A DNA stretch of 64,000 nucleotides from assembly GCF_907177275.1 (NCBI RefSeq), contig NZ_CAJSLV010000114.1, forward strand, positions 1-64,000, in the 5' to 3' direction. The position numbers were made by a program, and so were the translations under genes. The stretch is from Actinacidiphila cocklensis. GTDB taxonomy: Bacteria; Actinomycetota; Actinomycetes; Streptomycetales; Streptomycetaceae. Below the pieces are notes generated by a model. That model was not told the DNA's origin, searched no databases, and saw nothing but the letters and a program-made list of their open reading frames with translations. Below, one piece after another: positions 44,200-51,644 of the stretch (position 1 is its first letter; every line of letters starts with the position of its first letter).

Positions 44200-44225
44200 G
44201 CGGGCCGCGTCACGCACCGGCCCGC
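44200..44225. terminator. Hairpin between the hypothetical gene and the stressosome operon
   Basis: 8-bp stem GCGGGCCG / CGGCCCGC with a 10-nt loop, just beyond the stop of the reverse-strand operon. Confidence 0.5.
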
Positions 44226-44230
44226 GCCCG

Positions 44231-45829
44231 TCAGCGCAGGCGTGCCGTCATCAGCGCGACGTCGTCCCTGCCGTCCGGCGGGAAGTGGGCGAGGAGCAGT
44301 TCGCACACCTCCTCCGGGTCCTCCGCGGCGCCGGTGAGCACGTCCGCCATCCGCTGCATCGCCTCGTCGAGGTCGCCGTCGCGCCGCTCCAGCAGGCCGT
44401 CGGTGACCATGACCAGCTGGGTGCCGGGGCCGACGAGGACGCGTACCGCCGGCGGATGGGTCAGGTCCAGCCCGAGCATGGGGCCGTGCTCCGTCACGAA
44501 GTACGTCTTCTCGCCCCGGTTGCGTACGGCCAGCGGCAGGTGCCCGGCGTTGGCCACCTGGACGGCACCCCCGGACTCCTCGACGAGGGCCACGCAGAGC
44601 GTCGCGCCCACCGGCGAGTCGACCTGCCGCAGCAGCCGCTCCAGGTGGGAGAGGATGACGGCGGGGCCGTGCCCTTCGAGGGCGTAGGCGCGCAGCGCGT
44701 GCCGGATCTCGCCCATCACGATGGCCGCGTCCAGGGAGTGGCCTGCGACGTCGCCCACGGCGAGCAGCAGCCCGTCGGGGACCGGCAGCGCCTCGTAGAA
44801 GTCGCCGCCGATCTCCGCGGTCTGGCTGGCCGGGAGGTAGCGCACCGCCAGGTCGGCGAGCGAAGTGGCGGGCAGCGAGGCGGGCAGGAAGGTGCGCTGC
44901 AGCGTCAGGGCCAGGGTGTGCTCCTCCCGGTAGGAGCGCAGCGCCTCCAGCGACAGCGCGCAGGCGTGCGCCAGCTGGGTCAGCACCTCGTAGTCGTCGT
45001 CGCCCAGCGCGTCCTGCGGCAGGACGACGCCCGCCGCGGAGCCGGTGCCCTTGACCCGCGCAGAGGCGATGGCGAGCGCCCGGGTGCCGCCGGTCAGCGG
45101 GTCGCGGCCGGCCAGCCCGCCGGCCGGCACCACCTCCATCCGCACGCCCGCGTCGTCGCGGGACTGCAGCCGCAGCACCGCCCGGGCGAAGCGTTCCGGC
45201 GGCTCGGCGACGGCTGCCGCCGTACCGCCCTGCGTCCCGATCATCTGCACCAGGCCGTCCTCGGCGGTGCGGACCACCACGAGCGCGTCGACGCCGAACA
45301 GCCGCCGCGCGCCGGCGGCGGCCCTGGCGGCCAGGTCGGCGACGTTCTCGGCGGAGTAGAAGTCGAGCGTGGCGCGGTTGAGTCCGCGCAGCCGGGTGGC
45401 GAGGGTCTCGGCCCGCTGCCGGGCCCGCGCGTAGCGGAGCACGGCGGCCACGGTGGCCAGCAGCTCGTTGGAGGCGACGGGTTCGGTCAGGTAGGCGTCC
45501 GCGCCCATGTTGAGGCCCTGCGCCCGGTCGGTGACGCTGATCGCCGAGGCCGACACGTGGATGATCGGCAGCGGCGCGGTCCTGGCGTCGGCCTTGATGA
45601 TCTCGCAGACCTCGAAGCCGGTCATGTCGGGGAGCCGGATGTCGATCACCGCCAGCTCCGGCAGGTCCGTGCACTGCCGCAGCAGTTCGAGCGCGCTCAC
45701 GCCGTCCTCGGCCTCCAGCACCTCGTGCCCCGCCCGGCGCAGGTAGGTGCCCAGCACGTAGCGGTTGGTGGGGTTGTCGTCCACCAGCAGTACCGTCGCG
45801 CCGGCGGCGCCGGGCAGGTCCACGCTCAT
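44231..45829 (-). CDS. Receiver-GAF-PP2C (SpoIIE-type) response regulator phosphatase
   Basis: 532 residues. Receiver about 10-130, phospho-acceptor Asp63 in AVIDIRLPD; the usually conserved Lys near the end is Glu (YLTEPVAS). GAF about 155-305. PP2C/SpoIIE domain about 320-532, with GGDFYEAL, GDVAGHS and VTDGLLERR, the metal-binding Asp motifs. It would dephosphorylate STAS antagonists, coupling the upstream hybrid kinase to the partner switch. Its ATG overlaps the TGA of the kinase gene. Last gene of the six-gene operon. Confidence 0.92.
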   Translation of the reverse strand: MSVDLPGAAGATVLLVDDNPTNRYVLGTYLRRAGHEVLEAEDGVSALELLRQCTDLPELAVIDIRLPDMTGFEVCEIIKADARTAPLPIIHVSASAISVTDRAQGLNMGADAYLTEPVASNELLATVAAVLRYARARQRAETLATRLRGLNRATLDFYSAENVADLAARAAAGARRLFGVDALVVVRTAEDGLVQMIGTQGGTAAAVAEPPERFARAVLRLQSRDDAGVRMEVVPAGGLAGRDPLTGGTRALAIASARVKGTGSAAGVVLPQDALGDDDYEVLTQLAHACALSLEALRSYREEHTLALTLQRTFLPASLPATSLADLAVRYLPASQTAEIGGDFYEALPVPDGLLLAVGDVAGHSLDAAIVMGEIRHALRAYALEGHGPAVILSHLERLLRQVDSPVGATLCVALVEESGGAVQVANAGHLPLAVRNRGEKTYFVTEHGPMLGLDLTHPPAVRVLVGPGTQLVMVTDGLLERRDGDLDEAMQRMADVLTGAAEDPEEVCELLLAHFPPDGRDDVALMTARLR

Positions 45830-47634
45830 CGCTCCTCCGTCCCGGCTCCGGCGGCGGCACGCCGGCCCAGCACGGGCGCCAGGACGTCGGCCAGCCGCGC
45901 CGCGGACAGATGCGTCTTGCCGAGCACGGCCTGCGCGTGCGCCAGCCGGGAGTTCTCCAGCCCCGACGGGTCGTTGGAGGTGAGGACGACCACCGGCAGC
46001 CGGCTCAGCCCGGGGTCGTCGGCAAGCCGGGCCAGCAGCTGGTAGCCGTCGGGCGGCGGCATGCTCAGGTCGAGCAGGACCGCGTCAGGCAGCCGGCGGC
46101 GTATCACCGCGACGGCCTCGGAGCTGTCACCGACCTCGACCACCTCGCGGGCCAGCTCGGCCAGGACCGGCCGGACCGTCGCACGGAAGACCGGGTCGTC
46201 GTCGACGACGACGAGGAGGTCCAGCTGCACGGGAGCCGCCGCAGGGTCTCCCCCCGGCGTCGCGGCATGCGGCCCCGCGGGGATCTCGACGACCACCCGG
46301 GTCCCCTCACCGGGGGTGCTGTCCAGCATCATCCGGCCGCCGAGGAGTTCGGTGAGCCGGCGGGCGTACGGCAGGCCGAGCCCGGTGCCCGAGTGCGCCC
46401 GCTGGTGCGGGCCGCGGACCTGGTAGAACTCCTCGAACACCCGGGCCTGCTCCTCGACGGGGATGCCGATGCCGGTGTCGGTGACGGTCAGCACGCACCA
46501 CGGCCGGCCCGCCCGCTCGGCCCGCTCCACCCGCAGGACGACCTCGCCCTGTGCGGTGAACTTCAGGCTGTTGGACAGCACGTTGCGCAGGATCCGGGTG
46601 AGCATCACCTCGTCGGTGACGACCGGCTGCTGGGGAGCGTCGTCGGGAAAGACCAGCGACGCCCCGGGCTGGGCCGTGCCGCTGAGCGTGCCGCGCATCT
46701 GGTGCAGCAGCATCCGCAGGTCGACGGGCACCAGTTCGGGTTCCAGCCGCCCCGACTCGGCCTTGGCCACGTCGAGCAGTTCCTCGACCAGGGCCAGCAT
46801 CGTGCTGCCCGCCGAGGCGATCATCTGGACCTGCTGGACCTGCTCGTCGGTGAGCGGCTCGGCGCCCGTGGCCAGCAGCAGCCTGGTCAGTCCGAGGACG
46901 CCGTTGACGGGGGAGCGCAGCTCATGGCTCACGTTCGCCCAGAAGCGGGTCTTCGCCTTGTTGAGCAGGCTGAGCTCCCGTGTCTTCTCCTCCAGTTCGG
47001 CGTACAGCGCCACCACCCCGCTGTTGGTGGCCTCCAGTTCGCTGGACAGTTCCGCGTACAGCGCCATGACGCCCTGGTTGGTCTCCTCCAGCTCCTGGTT
47101 GAGCCGCTGCAGTTCCTCCTGGTGGGCGCGGGCCTGCTGCAGCGCGGCCAGCAGGTCGTGGTTCTGGCTCCGCAACTCTTCACCCATGCTTACGTCACCC
47201 AGTCCCATCAGCTCCTCGCGTAGCCCGGCAGCCCGCTCGGCGAGGGGCTGAGACGTCTGGGGAACCGGCTGCCCGAGAATCACCTGGGAAAACGGGTTAT
47301 CGTGCAGCTCACAGGTGTGCAGCAGCCGCCGCGCGGCGTCCAGCGCCCCCTCCGGCGGGCGCAGCGCGCCCGACCAGCCGAACACGGCGGTGATCCGCGG
47401 GCGCTCCCCGTCGACCAGCGCGAGCCGGCCGGTGAGCCCGCGGGCGCCCAGCAGGCTCCCGCCCACCTCGCCCACCACGGTGGCCAGCCGAACCGTCTCG
47501 GCTTCCGACATGCCCAGCCGGCGGCAGGCCTCCTGGACGTCCCTGCGCATCGCCAGCATCTTCCGGTCGCCCGTGACGGCCAGCGAGAGCAGGACCAGCG
47601 GATCGTCGCCGGAGGCCGCCGCGGCAGCGGTCAC
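45826..47634 (-). CDS. Hybrid histidine kinase with degenerate RsbT-like N terminus
   Basis: 602 residues from GTG 47634 (GTGA overlap with the gene before). Residues 1-125 resemble an RsbT-type ATPase domain, but its N-box reads GEVGGSL instead of ExxxN. Then a coiled coil (150-228) with a near repeat, ETNQGVMALYAEL and ATNSGVVALYAEL. HisKA with His237 in NVSHELRSPVNG, HATPase with DTGIGIP and GTGLGLPYA, and a C-terminal receiver with Asp in AVLLDLSMP. Probably cytoplasmic: no transmembrane helix. It should phosphorylate itself, its receiver and perhaps the downstream response regulator. Confidence 0.92.
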   Translation of the reverse strand: MTAAAAASGDDPLVLLSLAVTGDRKMLAMRRDVQEACRRLGMSEAETVRLATVVGEVGGSLLGARGLTGRLALVDGERPRITAVFGWSGALRPPEGALDAARRLLHTCELHDNPFSQVILGQPVPQTSQPLAERAAGLREELMGLGDVSMGEELRSQNHDLLAALQQARAHQEELQRLNQELEETNQGVMALYAELSSELEATNSGVVALYAELEEKTRELSLLNKAKTRFWANVSHELRSPVNGVLGLTRLLLATGAEPLTDEQVQQVQMIASAGSTMLALVEELLDVAKAESGRLEPELVPVDLRMLLHQMRGTLSGTAQPGASLVFPDDAPQQPVVTDEVMLTRILRNVLSNSLKFTAQGEVVLRVERAERAGRPWCVLTVTDTGIGIPVEEQARVFEEFYQVRGPHQRAHSGTGLGLPYARRLTELLGGRMMLDSTPGEGTRVVVEIPAGPHAATPGGDPAAAPVQLDLLVVVDDDPVFRATVRPVLAELAREVVEVGDSSEAVAVIRRRLPDAVLLDLSMPPPDGYQLLARLADDPGLSRLPVVVLTSNDPSGLENSRLAHAQAVLGKTHLSAARLADVLAPVLGRRAAAGAGTEER

Positions 47635-48689
47635 GAGGGCACCTTGACGACGACGACGCCGGCGTCGTCGCGCCGGGTGCCCGCCTGCCACAGCAGCTGG
47701 GCCGCGACGACCGCAGGGACCTGCGCCGTCAGCCCGGGGAACTGCGCGGGCTGCCAGCGGCTGTTGAGCCCGTCGGAGTGCAGCACCACCGCGTCACCGG
47801 GGGGAAGGGCGGCGCTGAAGGTCCGCGGGCGGCTCATGTTGTGCCCGACGATGCCCGGCATGGACATCAGGGTCTGCCGGGACTCGGCGCCCAGGACGAA
47901 AGCGGCGATGTTCCCCACCCCGCACAGCGACACCCGCCGGGCCAGCGGGTCCAGCCGTGCCACCGCGACCGCGGCGCCTCGGGTGCCCTTGAGCCCGGTG
48001 TGGATGTCGGCGAGGATTCCGGCCGGCTCGGCCGCCCGGCTGTTGCGGAACGCGGTGCGCGCCTCGCCGGCCGCGCGCGCCGCGAGCGGGCCGTGGCCCA
48101 GCCCGTCGCACATCATCACCAGCAGGTGCGCGGCGCCCTCGGCGACCGGCTCCTCCCGTACCGCCCAGGTGTCGCCGCACTGCGTCTCGCCGCTGATGGG
48201 CCGGGTCAGGCCGCTGAACTGCGCGGCCGATCCCGATCCCGATCCCGGTTCCGGCGGCCGGCCGGCCGGCTGGGCGGAGAAGCGGGCGTACAGGCAGGTT
48301 CCGCGGCCCGGCAGGGTGTGGATGGCGAAGAAGTCGGCGAGCCGGCGGATGGCGCCGAGCCCGACGCCCAGCGTCCCGGCGGTGGACGAGCCGTCCCGCA
48401 GTGCCGCGCCGAGGTCGGCGATGCCGGGGCCGCTGTCGAGTGCCAGCACCTCGACCGCGGCCTGGTCGCCGAAGGCGGTGATCCGCAGGGCCAGCGCGCC
48501 GTCGTCGGCGTGCCGCTGGAGGTTGGTGGCCGCCTCGGTGACCACGAGGGCGAGGTCGGCGGCCCGGCCGTCGGCGAGCCCCACCCGGCGTGCCAGTCCT
48601 GCGGCCTCGCGCCGCCCGGCGGAGGCCAGCCCCTGGTCGACCCGCAGCCACAGCACCTCGCCGGCCTCGGCGGGCGACGCGGCGTTCAC
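47631..48689 (-). CDS. RsbT-like ATPase fused to a SpoIIE/RsbX-type phosphatase
   Basis: 352 residues. N-terminal HATPase about 15-135 with intact N-box VVTEAATNLQRHAD, DSGPGIADL and GVGLGAIRRLAD. C-terminal PP2C about 155-352 with CDGLGHGPLAARAAGEA, a beta-sandwich and a final DDAGVVVV. In Bacillus, RsbX feeds back on the stressosome by dephosphorylating RsbR and RsbS; this fusion would join a switch-kinase fold to that activity. GTG 48689 overlaps the TGA of the RsbT gene. Confidence 0.9.
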   Translation of the reverse strand: MNAASPAEAGEVLWLRVDQGLASAGRREAAGLARRVGLADGRAADLALVVTEAATNLQRHADDGALALRITAFGDQAAVEVLALDSGPGIADLGAALRDGSSTAGTLGVGLGAIRRLADFFAIHTLPGRGTCLYARFSAQPAGRPPEPGSGSGSAAQFSGLTRPISGETQCGDTWAVREEPVAEGAAHLLVMMCDGLGHGPLAARAAGEARTAFRNSRAAEPAGILADIHTGLKGTRGAAVAVARLDPLARRVSLCGVGNIAAFVLGAESRQTLMSMPGIVGHNMSRPRTFSAALPPGDAVVLHSDGLNSRWQPAQFPGLTAQVPAVVAAQLLWQAGTRRDDAGVVVVKVPS

Positions 48690-49114
48690 CGTGCCCACTT
48701 GACGACCACGACGTGCGTGCCCTTGCCCGGTTCCGAGACGAGGTCGAACTCGTCGGCCAGCCGGCGCGCGCCGCTCAGTCCCAGCCCCATGCCCTTGCCC
48801 GAGGACCAGCCGTCGGTCAGTGCGAGCTCCAGGTCGGGGATGCCCGGTCCCTCGTCGCGGAACACCACCTTCACCCCGGTGCGCCCGTCCCGGGTGACGA
48901 TGCTCATCCGCATGCTCCCGCCGCCGCCGTAGGTCAGGGTGTTGCGGGCCAGCTCGCTGGCCGCGGTGACCAGCTTCGTCTGGTCGACGAGCGAGAGCCG
49001 GGCCTGCTGCGCGAGCGCGCGGACCATCTGCCGCGCCTTGACCACGTCGGCGTTGGCGACGATGGGTGACTCTTCTGCCGCCGATTCCTCGACCGGCTCG
49101 ACGCCGGAGCTCAC
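48686..49114 (-). CDS. rsbT: RsbT-type switch kinase
   Basis: 142 residues: N-box SELARNTLTYGGGG, DEGPGIPDLELAL and GLGLSGARRLADEF are the RsbT motifs. RsbT phosphorylates RsbS and RsbR, leaves the stressosome and activates a downstream phosphatase. GTG 49114 overlaps the TGA of rsbS. Confidence 0.93.
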   Translation of the reverse strand: MSSGVEPVEESAAEESPIVANADVVKARQMVRALAQQARLSLVDQTKLVTAASELARNTLTYGGGGSMRMSIVTRDGRTGVKVVFRDEGPGIPDLELALTDGWSSGKGMGLGLSGARRLADEFDLVSEPGKGTHVVVVKWAR

Positions 49115-49488
49115 CGGCCGACCGGGCCCTGGTCCCTGGCCCGGCGCAGCGCGCCGATCCCCTGCTCCAGGTTGAGCGCGGTGCGCACACCGCCCAGCGA
49201 CAGCCCCAGTTCCACCAGCGTCATCGCCACCGCGGGCCGCATGCCCACCACGACGGTGTCGGCGCCCAGGACGCGGGAGATGGCCGCGATGGTGGCCAGC
49301 ATCCGGCCGACGAAGGAGTCCACGATCTCCAGCGCCGAGATGTCGATCACGACGCCGTGGGCACCGGTGTCGACGATCCGCTGCGACAGGTCCTCCTGCA
49401 GGTCCATGACCATCTGGTCCTCCAGGTCGACCTGGATGGACACCAGCAGGACGTCCCCGATCTTGAGTACCGGTACCCGGTCGGTCAC
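49111..49488 (-). CDS. rsbS: RsbS-type STAS antagonist
   Basis: 125 residues, a single STAS domain: VPVLKIGDVLLVSIQVDLED start and the phosphorylation loop DISALEIVDSFVGRML with Ser58 at the RsbS phospho-site. RsbS forms the stressosome core and holds RsbT. GTG 49488 overlaps the stop of rsbR. Confidence 0.94.
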   Translation of the reverse strand: MTDRVPVLKIGDVLLVSIQVDLEDQMVMDLQEDLSQRIVDTGAHGVVIDISALEIVDSFVGRMLATIAAISRVLGADTVVVGMRPAVAMTLVELGLSLGGVRTALNLEQGIGALRRARDQGPVGR

Positions 49489-50330
49489 GCCTGCCCGCCG
49501 ATCCCGGCCGGGACCCTGGTCTGCTCGATCCGGTGCAGCGCGTGCCGCAGCGCGTCGGCGAGCGTCGCCTTGGTGGTGATGTCGCCGAACTCGATGCCCA
49601 GCGCGACGATGGTCTGCGCGATCTGCGGCCGGATGCCGGAGATGGTGCACTCCGCGCCCATCATCCGGGCGGCCACCACGGTCTTGAGCAGGTGCTGGGC
49701 GACCTGGGTGTCCACCGAAGGGACGCCGGTGATGTCCACGATCGCGTGGGTGGCGTTCTGGTCGAGCAGCGACTGCAGCAGCTTCTCCATCACCACCTGG
49801 GTGCGAGCCGAGTCCAGCGTCCCGACCAGCGGAACGCCCACGATGCCGTCCCACAGCTTGACCACCGGGGTGGACAGTTCGAGCAGCTGCTCGGCCTGCG
49901 CGGAGATGATCTCCTCGCGGGTCTTGGCGTGCACCTCGACGGTGTAGAGCCCGAGGTCGTCCAGGACCCGCGAGAACCGCACGAACGCGGCGACGTCGGC
50001 GGACTCGACGAGGGCCGGCTCCAGCACCTCCTTGAGCGCGAAGAGGCTGATCGCGGTCTCGGTCGGGCTGAAGCCCTGCCGGGCACGGTTGCGCGACAGC
50101 TCGGTCAGCAGGCTGCGCACCTCCCCGAACGCCTCGCCCCTGGTGGCCGTGCCGCCCTCCCGCACCGCGACGAGCAGCGCCCGGTACAGCTCGGTGAGGT
50201 CCTGCTGGACCTCAGCGGGCGTGAGCCGGCCGGCCAGCGACGATGTCACGGTGCGTATCCACCGTGCCACGAGGTCGTCCTGTCCGTCGGTCAGCAGGCT
50301 CAGCAGCCGGCCCGATTCGTCCTGCGCCAT
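49485..50330 (-). CDS. rsbR: RsbR-type stressosome sensor
   Basis: 281 residues. N-terminal RsbR-type sensor domain about 1-150 (DDLVARWIRTVTSSLAGRL, then a helical globin-like region), followed by a linker helix and a STAS domain about 155-275. Thr208 in VPSVDTQVAQHLLK matches the first phospho-Thr of Bacillus RsbR; the second position is Ser231 in CTISGIRP. First gene of the operon, with ATG 50330. The sensory ligand is unknown. Confidence 0.93.
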   Translation of the reverse strand: MAQDESGRLLSLLTDGQDDLVARWIRTVTSSLAGRLTPAEVQQDLTELYRALLVAVREGGTATRGEAFGEVRSLLTELSRNRARQGFSPTETAISLFALKEVLEPALVESADVAAFVRFSRVLDDLGLYTVEVHAKTREEIISAQAEQLLELSTPVVKLWDGIVGVPLVGTLDSARTQVVMEKLLQSLLDQNATHAIVDITGVPSVDTQVAQHLLKTVVAARMMGAECTISGIRPQIAQTIVALGIEFGDITTKATLADALRHALHRIEQTRVPAGIGGQA

Positions 50331-50631
50331 CGTGCACCTCTCTTGTCCTGCCGACGTCCGGGGGGAGCCTACGGCATGGCCTGCCGGCTCCCGGGTTCGC
50401 CGCTGACGGGACGGACCGGCAGGGCGCACCGCCCGTGACCCCCGAACCGCCGTGCGCCGCCGCACCGTCGGCACCACCGCGCGGCATGACGCGGCATCGC
50501 TGTGGCGTGAATCCGTGTAACAGCGGCTTACCCAGGGAAGTCGACGACTCGTGTCCCTTTCACGGCAGGGAGCCGCCGATCACTGAGCCGTCCAGCAGCC
50601 GCCGCCACACCGACCTGACAGAGGTCCGCGC

Positions 50632-51039
50632 ATGACCCAGAACTCCTTCCTCGTGGCCGAACCCGTGGTCGACCAGGACCGGCACCCGGCGGCCGCCGCG
50701 CGCCGGACCGTGGCGCAGGCGCTGGACGGCGTCGCCGGGCACACCGAACGGGCCAGAGCGGACGCGGAGCTGGTCGTCTCGGAACTGGTGAGCAACGCGG
50801 TGCGGCACGGCGGCGGCCTGGTCGCCCTCCGGGTCGGTGTCACGCCCGACGGGACCGGACTGCGGCTGGAGATCGAGGACGCCAGCGGGCGGCTGCCGCA
50901 GGCGCGCAGGGTGCTGGGCGAGGACCCCTGCCGGGCCGGCGGGTTCGGGTGGCCGATCGTGCTGCGCCTGGCCACCTCGGTCCAGGTGGACGAGCTGCCC
51001 GGCGGCAAGCGGATCCAGGTCGTGCTGCCGCTGACGTGA
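50632..51039 (+). CDS. RsbW/SpoIIAB-like ATP-binding protein
   Basis: 135 residues: HPAAAARRTVAQAL start, N-box SELVSNAVRHGGG, IEDASGRLP and GGFGWPIVLRLATSV. An HATPase_c_2 anti-sigma or switch kinase. Divergent from rsbR across 301 bp, in which I found no firm promoter. It is convergent with a STAS gene (gap 30 bp) that may be its antagonist. Confidence 0.88.
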   Translation: MTQNSFLVAEPVVDQDRHPAAAARRTVAQALDGVAGHTERARADAELVVSELVSNAVRHGGGLVALRVGVTPDGTGLRLEIEDASGRLPQARRVLGEDPCRAGGFGWPIVLRLATSVQVDELPGGKRIQVVLPLT

Positions 51040-51069
51040 CCCCCGCCCGCGGCGGCGTTCGACCGCAGG

Positions 51070-51429
51070 TCAGAGGGCGGCCACGGCCTGGTCGACCGTG
51101 GGGTAGGAGGAGAAGACCTCGTGCAGCCCCGCGATGTCGAAGACCCGCCGGAGGTTGTCGCTGAGCCCGGCGAGCGCGAACGGCGAGCCGGCGTTCCCGG
51201 CGTGCTGCGAGACGGTGACCAGCTCGGTGATGCCGGCGGAGTCGCAGTAGAGGACACCGGTGAGGTCGATGACCACGCCCACCGGCGTGAAGTCCGTGTC
51301 ACGGATGACGTCGTGCATGTCGGCCACGGTGGAGAAGTCCAGCTCGCCGACCAGGGTGATCAGGGTGGGGCCCGCGGGGTGGGGCTCGGTGGTGACGGTC
51401 AGGACGGGGTCCGGATCGGGATCGCTCAC
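51070..51429 (-). CDS. STAS-domain anti-anti-sigma factor
   Basis: 119 residues: TLITLVGELDFSTVADM, then IDLTGVLYCDSAGITEL with the phosphorylatable Ser in DSAG. GTG 51429 has a strong GAAGGAGG. It would bind an RsbW-like kinase when unphosphorylated. Confidence 0.92.
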   Translation of the reverse strand: MSDPDPDPVLTVTTEPHPAGPTLITLVGELDFSTVADMHDVIRDTDFTPVGVVIDLTGVLYCDSAGITELVTVSQHAGNAGSPFALAGLSDNLRRVFDIAGLHEVFSSYPTVDQAVAAL

Positions 51430-51491
51430 GCTGCCTCCTTCTCGGGCCTGCTGTCCGTCGTGGCGCCTTTCACACGTCCCGGGGTCCGGTT

Positions 51492-51515
51492 GTTTGTCCG
51501 CCGATCTGCGGGCAG
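51492..51515 (+). promoter_or_regulatory. Possible SigB/SigF-type promoter of the hub gene
   Basis: GTTT (51492-51495), 14 bp, GGGCAG (51510-51515); SigB-type sites are GTTT-N14-16-GGGTAT. Partial match only. Confidence 0.25.
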
Positions 51516-51644
51516 AGGACATCCTACGGCGCGTGGCGAGGCCCACGGGCCGGACCGGTGCGGAGCCGGAGCAGGACCGTACGCCCCCCGGAGCAGCCGG
51601 GACGGCGGGACGGTGAGTGGTCGGAGGCGGCAGGAGGCGCATGC

